Source: Prochilodus magdalenae
Lineage: Eukaryota > Chordata > Actinopteri > Characiformes > Prochilodontidae
DNA length: 64,000 nt
Assembly (NCBI GenBank): GCA_024036415.1
Contig: JAMWET010003618.1
Span: forward strand, 682,001 to 746,000
Direction of reading: 5' to 3'
The notes under the pieces were generated by a model. It saw only the letters and a program-made list of their open reading frames with translations, was not told the DNA's origin and ran no database searches. A program made the translations under genes and the position numbers. Below, piece after piece: positions 56,701 through 64,000 of this stretch. Positions within the stretch are counted from its first letter, which is position 1. Every line of letters starts with the position of its first letter.

Positions 56701-59122
56701 CCTTCTCCGGTAAGGATTACTCCAAAGTGGACCGTTCTGGAGCCTATGCTGCTCGCTGGGTGGCCAAATCTCTCGTCAAAGCCAAGCTATGCAGACGAGT
56801 ACTGGTGCAGGTAAGGTCACTATGGGTCTGTCTGACCCTGAATAAAGTACACTAATGATCATAGTTGCACCCAGAAAAAAGCATTGGATTGTTATTGGGG
56901 AGGAACATAAAGGTTACCAGGAACAGTACTGATATGGACAACATTTATAGAGCTTCACATAGAGAAGTCGTGTCTCTACCAGTTTCTCAGTAGGACCGCC
57001 ATTTTTGAAAATGCAACATGCCAGATGTCTCAGCATGGAGTTGTAGAGGATCCTGATGGTGTCTTGAGATAATCCATCCCATGCAGCTTGTATATTCTCA
57101 GATTGCAGTAGAGTGTTGAAAGTGCATTCAATAGCAACCTGCAAATCTTCTATCAGAGATAGGTCTGCTGATACGGCTTAAGTATGAGTATCTGTGTCAA
57201 GCATTGGCCTGTTGGAATAGCACACCCGGCAGTGTGTCAAGAAAAGATAAGGTCACTGGTTTCAGGCCCTCAATAACATACAGCTGGGGTGTCAAATTAA
57301 TGTTATGAAGACCTAAAGTGATTTAAATCATATGTAATTGTACCCCAGACCATGACACCAGACTTTCTGGATGTGTGACGCATGAAAACAAAACATTTAT
57401 CTTGGTTGCCTTCATCAAGACAAAACTGGGGCTCATAACTGAAGATGACCATCTGCCATTCTGAGTAGCTCCATGACAGTCTGGCACAAAACCATTGCAG
57501 CATTGACGTTGACATGGTGTTAAGGGCAGTCGTTGTAATGGTCTGCCAATGGTGCTAGCACTAACATGATGAGTTATGACTGTGGGTCACTCTGTGCATG
57601 CATAGGTTCTCCTTCTCAGTGTTTTGTGTAGGTCTTCCAGACGCTTTGTGTCTCTGTTGCATGCCTTCTTCTATTCACGGCAACGAACAGCTTAGGTCAA
57701 AATGCAAAGCATACAAAACATGAAAATATAGTCCACATAGTCAGTCAGGTGAAGTTATGAGACCCAGCAATCAGGCCCATCCTTGCTTACATCACATAAG
57801 AGGCTGAAAATGAAACTTAAATCAATCATTCACATGTCTCAAGGTGTAGATGTAGATGTTCTTCATGAGATTATAACAACTGGGTTGGAAACCCTTTAAT
57901 AATTATGGCGGGCTGTTGTTATGGTCTTTATATTGAGCTGAAAGTGAAAAGTGTCAGTTACTGTAAAATCCTTTTATTTGACTACTGATTATGTCTTATT
58001 TCTTTTAATAGATCTCCTATGCTATCGGTATAAGCCATCCCTTGTCAGTCTCCATTTTTCATTATGGCACATCAACAAAAGATGAAGATGAGCTATTAGA
58101 AATTGTTCAGAAGAATTTTGACCTAAGGCCAGGAGTAATCATCAAGTAAGTAAACATCAAAAGCTGAGCTAACTTTAAATTATGTTCATTGCTGTGCAGA
58201 GCTTAAAGAACACCTTTCATTGACTTAATTTCCTGCATTTTTAGAACAAGTTATTTAGCTTTCAGGAGATTAGATATAAGACAACCCACTTTCACAGTGA
58301 AGCAGAACTATCAAAGGAAAACAAGTTTAAAAAATCAGGAGTTAACAAATCTGAGGTTACAGAGCTATAGAGATAACAGGGCTATTAACAATCACCTGGA
58401 TGACCTGGTAGACAACCAGAACTGACTGCATCAAATAAACAGCACTTCAAGATTTCATCTTTAAGAGAGAGGAGAACATCACCCTTGCTCTAGATCTGAA
58501 TACATCCACAGGTGCTTCTGTACATCCTTCCACTGTAAGAAGATCAGCTCAATGCTTTGGAACTGAAATATCACTAAATGTGGTTTTGTTTAATGTTGAG
58601 TAGCAGAAAAATGCTAAACCAACTTATATAAGTAACAAGTTGTAGAAGGCTATTTAAGGAACTAAAAGTGTGTGCACCAAAAGAAATAGGAACTATAATA
58701 AAGGTAAAGAGAAGACATAGTAAAGACTCCAAACATCCAATATTAAAAATAGCTGATGAGAATACTGGGTAATTTCCTTCTAAATGTGTTTTCTGCTACT
58801 TTTTTCTTGAAGCTGCGAAATAATAATGTTGACTGACAAAAATGAATGGTCTCTGAGTTGTGCACAGTCTTGTATGCCCTTAACATTAAAAGGCATTGTT
58901 ATTGTTATTACTACTATTATTAATAAATCATTTGTTCCTGTAATTTTATACACATTATAACATTCTAAAAATAACAGACTATTGACTGATCATGTTGTAA
59001 TCCAAATATTCCTTTACAGAGAGCTTGATTTGAAAAAACCCATCTACCAGAAAACTGCCAGCTACGGACATTTTGGAAGAGCTGAGTTTCCCTGGGAAAA
59101 ACCAAAGAAACTAGTGTTTTGA
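53709..59122 (+). CDS. mat2al: S-adenosylmethionine synthetase, MAT2A-type paralogue
   Basis: Methionine adenosyltransferase makes S-adenosylmethionine from methionine and ATP in the cytosol. Nine exons: 53709-53784, 54278-54355, 55398-55520, 55750-55862, 56042-56185, 56263-56481, 56628-56810, 58012-58145 and 59020-59122; 1173 nt, 390 aa plus TGA (human MAT2A 395). Signature stretches are intact: [24 protein letters not shown] and GGGAFSGKD. The usual GHPDK reads GHSDK (Ser25), and the loop after VALQPQ differs strongly from MAT1A/MAT2A. The short N-terminus and these changes suggest the third fish paralogue, mat2al; that choice is inference. Intron 2 contains a repeat element with heat-shock-like motifs, intron 7 a Tc1-like remnant. 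A polyA signal lies at 59479-59484. Confidence 0.93.
54278..54355 (+). CDS. mat2al: SAM synthetase exon 2
   Basis: 78 nt, acceptor ACCCACAG, donor G|GTGGGT. Encodes [20 protein letters not shown]. Confidence 0.94.
54605..54679 (+). promoter_or_regulatory. Heat-shock-element-like array in copy A
   Basis: Modules at 5-bp steps: GAA 54605, GAA 54615, GTC 54620, GAA 54625; then GAA 54634 and TTC 54639; then GAA 54652, TTC 54657, GAA 54662, GTC 54667, GAA 54672, TTC 54677. Alternating nGAAn units are the binding pattern of trimeric HSF. Five of the last six are exact. Function is inferred. Confidence 0.6.
54700..54707 (+). promoter_or_regulatory. TATA box of copy A
   Basis: TATAAATA begins 21 bp after the last TTC module. 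The surrounding ACATAGCAGTATAAATACA is identical in copy B. Confidence 0.55.
54754..55017 (+). CDS. Cys-rich domain exon carried by copy A
   Basis: An 87-codon open frame beginning with GTG; copy B has ATG at the same place. It encodes YVCGH, then [20 protein letters not shown] and [13 protein letters not shown], with Cys pairs that could bind zinc. From memory this resembles the N-terminal Cys-rich segment (pattern KKAY-YF-GDQDK-WAPH-CC) of repeated uncharacterised proteins in fishes and arthropods; that link is unverified. A consensus donor (AAAG|GTAAGG) lies at 54985/54986, so the last 10 codons are likely intronic. Unlike copy B it has no internal stop. Confidence 0.5.
   Translation: MDSGHTATFDLDGIKRSLHLSDAFFYVCGHTRVKQYTVKASVVLCEACKAYFRIPVGYLDKTQAPHIMCKHCKKTFKGKVEDCCSFR
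55398..55520 (+). CDS. mat2al: SAM synthetase exon 3
   Basis: 123 nt, acceptor TTCATAACAG, donor G|GTAAGA. Encodes [20 protein letters not shown] and the GYDSSSKG stretch. Confidence 0.94.
55750..55862 (+). CDS. mat2al: SAM synthetase exon 4 (active-site loop)
   Basis: 113 nt, acceptor CTCTTTAG, donor CAG|GTTAGA. Encodes [15 protein letters not shown], then a diverged flexible loop, then EEDIGAGDQ. Confidence 0.94.
56042..56185 (+). CDS. mat2al: SAM synthetase exon 5
   Basis: 144 nt, exactly 48 codons. Encodes [19 protein letters not shown], a MAT signature. Confidence 0.95.
56263..56481 (+). CDS. mat2al: SAM synthetase exon 6
   Basis: 219 nt, 73 codons. Encodes [20 protein letters not shown] through [12 protein letters not shown]. 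Confidence 0.95.
56628..56810 (+). CDS. mat2al: SAM synthetase exon 7
   Basis: 183 nt, 61 codons. Encodes [20 protein letters not shown] and the glycine-rich GGGAFSGKD phosphate-binding segment. Confidence 0.96.
56845..57840 (-). mobile_element. Copy of the 'TTGCACCCAGAA' Tc1-like family in SAM synthetase intron 7
   Basis: Right end TTGCACCCAGAA at about 56864. Minus-strand transposase parts: [20 protein letters not shown] and [13 protein letters not shown] (57515-57303), then [15 protein letters not shown] (57080 region). The first catalytic Asp is replaced by Tyr. Opposite orientation to the host gene. Confidence 0.65.
57303..57515 (-). pseudogene. Tc1-like transposase fragment
   Basis: 70-codon open piece with [14 protein letters not shown] (Tyr for the first catalytic Asp) and [11 protein letters not shown], typical of Tc1 transposases. 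The second Asp and the Glu are not in frame. Confidence 0.65.
58012..58145 (+). CDS. mat2al: SAM synthetase exon 8
   Basis: 134 nt, donor AA|GTAAGT. Encodes [20 protein letters not shown] and [10 protein letters not shown]. Confidence 0.95.
58146..59019. other. SAM synthetase intron 8
   Basis: 874 bp, no element recognised. Confidence 0.6.
59020..59122 (+). CDS. mat2al: SAM synthetase exon 9 with stop
   Basis: Encodes [20 protein letters not shown] through KKLVF, then TGA at 59120-59122. AATAAA at 59479-59484. Confidence 0.95.
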
Positions 59123-59869
59123 CTTCTTCAACATGACCCTAAATCTCTTTTCAGAAGACCAATCATTAATCTGCTTATTTTTTTTTACTAAATTGCAGAA
59201 ATTTTGAGCATATGTGGGATTTTTGTTTAAATGATTAGAAAACGAATGCGTTGTTTAGAGATCAGACTTCCTTCTTGAAATCCTTCGTTTAGTCTTTCAG
59301 AAATTATTTTATGATTTTTCTATTGATCTCACAGCTGTTGTCATGTAAAAATATCTTGACACTCCATGCACATTCAGATCTGACACTGACAGCAAATCAG
59401 TTTTATCTGCAGTTCTTACATATATTATACCTAGTTCTTTTGCAATGTATAAAATGATGTGAACAAAGTGCACACATCAATAAAAGCTCTTTCATTTGTT
59501 AAGAAGTGTTTGTTTTGAAGGTCGAAAGGTTCTCGACACATCTCCTTATTTTCTACTCTTTCTCTCACTAAGCCAGCTGTAGTAGATATTTGGAATAAGC
59601 CAAACCTGCAACCAAAATCCCAAATAACTGACGTAAGTTGTTTATCATTTTCCATAATCAAATCAAGAGAAGTCTTTTTCTTTTCTCAAGAAGTTTTTTC
59701 TTTTACCATTTAAAATAATAATAATAATTATTATAATACCATTGGCAACTTAAAATGCTTTACAAACAGTCAACATCAATAGTAAAAAGTTTTACAATTT
59801 AATGAGATAAATGCACAAAACCTGTATAATGTAAAAAAAATATATCAGATTATATAGTTTTAATTAAAC

Positions 59870-60440
59870 ACTAAAAGAGTAAAAGAGCTATGTTTTAAAT
59901 GCTTTTTGAAAGTATGCCCTGAGCTCAACTGTCTAACAGAAGTTGGAACCCACACACTTTAGAACTGAACTGAAAGAGGTCTCCACGCGTTTCCTGTATT
60001 TTGTGGAAGGTATGTGCAGAAGGTCAGTCTCTGCAGATCTAAGATCATGAGTGGGAACATAAACAGAGAGACATTCTGTAATGTAAGTAGGTACTTGATT
60101 ATTTAGAGCTTTATAGACCAGTAGCAGATCTTTTGTGCAGGTCTTTTAGAACAGGAGTGATATGAGGTAGTTTTTGTACGATTTAAGCTGGTGCATTTTG
60201 CATGAGTTGTAGGAGATGTTTTTTTTTTGTTTGAGAACCCCAGTAAGGAGAGCATTACTGTAATCAGGTCTACTTGTAACAAAGCATGAACAAGTTTCTC
60301 TGCGTCACTCTGAGACAGAAATGGACGAACCTTAGCAATATTTCTTCAGTGATAAAAAGCTACTTTAGTTTATGAAGGAGTAAAACAGAGCTCAGAGTCT
60401 GAGATCACACCCAGGTTTCCTACTTCAGATTTTATATCAG
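59870..60440 (+). repeat. Long dispersed repeat, copy 2
   Basis: Same orientation and word order as 40200-40990, starting near ATGTTTTAAATGC and running to the CACACCCAGGTTTCCTACTT stretch. It lies 3' of the SAM synthetase gene. Confidence 0.6.
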
Positions 60441-61555
60441 TAGCAAGAGCAGTGTTTGCAACTCTTTGCAACCCCTGCAACTCTAAAGGGGCTTGTTAAT
60501 GAACTGATAGGTGGAAACAGGTGTATAAGGAGCAGGGAAAGCACTAAATGTGCAAGGCAGGGTGCGGCCAAGGGCAGGGTTGAGAAACACTGAACTAAAG
60601 AAAGCAGTCTGTCATAAAACATTGTTTTCATAGCAAAAATCAGAAGGAGTAACTGAATGTGGTAAGAAGGTAAATGAGAGGGCAGATGTTTAGCTGTGAT
60701 TTCACTGGAGCACTATTCCTCCTTCTTCGCTTAGTGTGTTTGGATTTTAGAGATTTCACAGGTTTTTGAGAATCATTCGGATACCTTGACTGAGAGAGTA
60801 AGAAACATTTATGGTTTTATAAACTCTTGTTAACTATTAATAAGATGTGCTAGACATGATTAACTTGGCTGGTTTGCTACTAAGCTGACTAATATTGTGC
60901 ATCTCCAGTGCAGCATGACCCTAATGCCTGGACTTTTCAGGCTTTGTGTCTGGTACTCTGGTTAGTCCTGTGTTCCCACTGCATTTAGCCATTTAGAGGT
61001 AATAACACAGACATTAGCTCAGCTGAGGTTTAGAGTTTAACCCGAGTTTAACCCTTAACGAGTCATGTGGGTAATTAAATGCTACTATGTGTCCAGGGGT
61101 GGATCTAGAAAAATATTTATGGGGTGGCAAGAGGGGGGCAGGAATTTTTGAGGGGTGGCAACATATGGCAGACGTATATATGCTGAATTTAATTTTAACA
61201 GTTATCACAGTTTGATGAGAAATAGTACGTACACAACACAAGGGAGCACGGGCTGCCACTTACAAACTTAATCTCATGCAATCAATGCCTTGCATCATGT
61301 GAAACGGTTTAGGAATTATTAGTATTAGGATTAAGTGACCATACAATATGATCTCACTTAATAGGAGATAGAAGTACGGTAACACTACTCTAGGTGAGCA
61401 TTATTAAAGGAAAGGCATTAAAGTAAGACACAGGTGATGAATGGCAGATTTGTGAGAGGACAGGCAAAAAGTTTTTGACTGTGTCAGAGTGCCAGTGTTG
61501 TAGGCAGCATTTGTACAAGAAGAAAATATCCCAAAAAAAATTTTCCCATGAAAAT
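60441..61555. other. Intergenic 3' of the SAM synthetase gene
   Basis: No gene seen. A GGGGTGGCAAGAGGGGGGCA stretch (about 61122-61141) is G-rich. Confidence 0.5.
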
Positions 61556-61860
61556 CTATGGACTGAGCTGTACTAAGTAAGCATAAGTACACTGTGGAAA
61601 TAAAAGGGTCATGAAATTCAGATCAAGGTACTCTACATCGCTTTTAATTCCATTTACATGGCCTTCAGATCTGGCATGAGAACAGAAACCACTGTCTTTC
61701 ATTGCATCCTTAGCATCAGGGAGGGAAAACTGACTACAAGCAAAACAATAAGCTGCATCTTTCAATTGCGAGTATTCTATCCGGATGAGATTTGTACCAG
61801 TCGCTGCGGAAGCTCCCTCTGGTTCCTCCCTGGAGGGTCTTAGGAAAACTCTCGCATTGG
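61556..61860 (-). pseudogene. Fragment of a hAT-like TTF zinc-finger transposase gene
   Basis: Minus strand: RIEYSQLKDAAYCFACSQFS and GFCSHARSEGHVNGIKS, typical of the TTF-type zinc finger in hAT transposases and ZMYM1-like genes (EYSQLKDAAYCFAC motif). The upstream RSDWYKSHP piece is in another frame, so a frameshift lies near 61795-61800. No catalytic domain is seen. Confidence 0.65.
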
Positions 61861-63054
61861 CTGCACGGACACCTCACACCTGGACTTGGATACGTCTATA
61901 AGATAGAGGGGAGGAAAGATTCAAACTGCATCTGAACTAATTATACAATCTAACAACTAGCAAAAAAAAATCAATTTGGAACTGTCGTTGATTAGTTATA
62001 ACCATCTGGCTGCGTTAGCACACACTAACATTTTAGCCTGCGAGAGTATTTTTAGGTTCATTTTGGAATTTAACCTGAGCAATAGATCTAAAATACACTG
62101 AACACAAAATATTATAGCTCTGTCCCCATCTCATCACACTTTTATACTTACAAGCCTCTCCAAATATTCATATTTAAGTAAACATGAATATTTATATTTA
62201 TTTGAAGATGTCTACACCATGTCTCATAAATACACCTTATAGCAAAATGTCTGTTTTTATCTTTTGATGTTCTTATTCATATGTAACTCTGTATACTATG
62301 CAGCAACAATTTCCATACCCGGTGGACCAGCTTGACTGAAGATCGTTGGTAATGGCTCAGGCACTCTCCTTTCCCTTTTCACTGTCTGAAGCCCTGCATG
62401 TTATCTTGTCTCTTGCTTTCTCCCTTCTCTATATCTTCACCGCTGTGGTGTTCTCCCACCTCCTCCTGTCCCTGGTTGCCTTGGCCTTGTATTCTATCGC
62501 TGTCATGTTTCTGTTGCCTCTCTCCTTCCACCTTGTCCTTCTCTTCTCTCTCTTTCCACCTCTTTTCTCTCTTAATCCATCTCTTTTCTCTCTCCTTCCA
62601 CCCTATCCTTTTTTTCTCTCTCTCCTTCCACCTCATCTTCATTTACCTTGCTCAGTTGTTCATTTCACTCGCCTTTCTCTATGGTAAGAAAAAATGATGT
62701 ATGCTACCTTTCCTCTTCATTTCTGTAAGATTCAAAGTAACTTTACAATGTTTTCCCTGAAGTTGAATCAATATTAGCTTAGCTGCTTTACACAGAACTA
62801 ACGTCAGACCTAGCTAACATTACATGTATAGCTGGCGAAGTAACTTGATTTTAAGTGATTTTTATCATCTCAAAATTAGCATCGCAGCTATACGAGCACT
62901 GTGCTTTCATTATTCATTTCTTGATAGACAGTTAATCAGTTTTTACCTCTTTCCTCCCGTGTCTACTTTCCTCACGAAGTGTCCTGGTGTGTCCTGGCTC
63001 TCTCGCTTCACGCCACTTTTCCAAACAGATCAGTCTCCTACTGCTCTGACGTTA
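61861..63054. other. Intergenic with CT-rich minisatellite
   Basis: Apart from the minisatellite at 62400-62640 no gene or element is recognised. Confidence 0.5.
62400..62640 (+). repeat. CT-rich minisatellite
   Basis: Repeats of the form CTCTCTCCTTCCACCT at variable spacing. The apparent 113-codon frame (Leu/Phe/Ser/Pro only) is a by-product of the repeat, not a gene. Confidence 0.6.
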
Positions 63055-63216
63055 CACACGTGGACAAAATTGTTGGTACCCCTCGGTTAATGAAAGAAAA
63101 ACCCACAATGGTAACAGAAATAACTTAAATCTGACAAAAGTAATAACAAATAAAAATTCTATGAAAATGAACAAATGAAAGTCAGACATTGCTTTTCAAC
63201 CATGCGTCAACAGAAT

Positions 63217-63253
63217 TATATATATATATATATTTATTTATATATATAAAAAC
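63217..63253. repeat. TA microsatellite inside Tc1-like element
   Basis: (TA)n with one ATTT interruption. Confidence 0.85.
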
Positions 63254-63469
63254 ACCTGAAACAGGCCTGGACAGAAATGATGGTACCCCTGAAAAATGTG
63301 ACCAAAGGGACATGTTAAATTAAGGTGTGTTCACTAAATAGCATCACAGGTGTCTACAATCTTGTAATCAGTCGGTGGGCCTATATATATATAGGGCTAC
63401 AAGTAGTCACTGTGCTGTTTGGTGACAAGGTGTGTACCACACTCAACACCACTCAACCAACCAGCGGAA

Positions 63470-64000
<531 letters not shown>

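Noticed and set aside
62346..62687. 113-codon frame with long hydrophobic run, like a membrane protein
   Set aside because: It is the translation of a CT-rich minisatellite; three frames on both strands are open for the same reason.

Overview
This window is nuclear DNA from a teleost fish. It is AT-rich, has vertebrate-type split genes with GT-AG introns, and carries many Tc1-like transposons and microsatellites. Some of its dispersed repeats (29226-29400, 30636-30902, 41164-41260) look like repeats I know from otophysan fishes (characins, catfishes, cyprinids). I infer an otophysan from memory of these repeats, not from a search.

Five protein genes can be assembled exon by exon, with matching splice phases. 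From left to right they are: xrcc4 (minus; 6 coding exons from 21237 down to 53, last exon outside the window), tmem167a/kish-A (plus; 23136-25851, complete, 72 aa), atg10 (minus; 38972-36149, complete, 220 aa), zcchc9 (minus; 49019-46106, complete, 274 aa), and an S-adenosylmethionine synthetase of the MAT2A type (plus; 53709-59122, complete, 390 aa, probably the fish mat2al paralogue). As I remember it, xrcc4-tmem167a-atg10-zcchc9 are also neighbours on human 5q14. xrcc4 and tmem167a are head to head and share about 500 bp of promoter. rps23, next to ATG10 in human, is not seen here.

The space between exons is full of mobile DNA. There are five Tc1-like elements with TA flanks or recognisable inverted ends (13213-14440, 16351-17953, 18392-19960, 41461-43060, 49060-50612) and one cut by the window end (63055-64000). 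Only the 49060-50612 copy, in a zcchc9 5' intron, has an uninterrupted transposase. A second Tc1-like family sharing a 'TTGCACCCAGAA' end occurs at least five times (about 2690, 3465, 5140, 39160, 56845). There are also tRNA-derived SINEs (21492-21663 and 14598-14780), a foldback repeat (52283-52948) and a TTF-type zinc-finger fragment of hAT type (61556-61860).

The most unusual observation is a pair of elements (54498-55140 plus; 32995-33724 minus) with similar inverted ends. Each carries an array of alternating GAA/TTC modules at 5-bp spacing, as in heat-shock elements. The array is followed about 20 bp later by TATAAATA, then an exon for a Cys-rich domain ending at a splice donor. The 54498 copy lies in sense inside intron 2 of the SAM synthetase gene, and its donor phase fits that gene's exon 3. 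It is a candidate for a heat-responsive promoter and exon carried by a transposon. Everything about its activity is inference.
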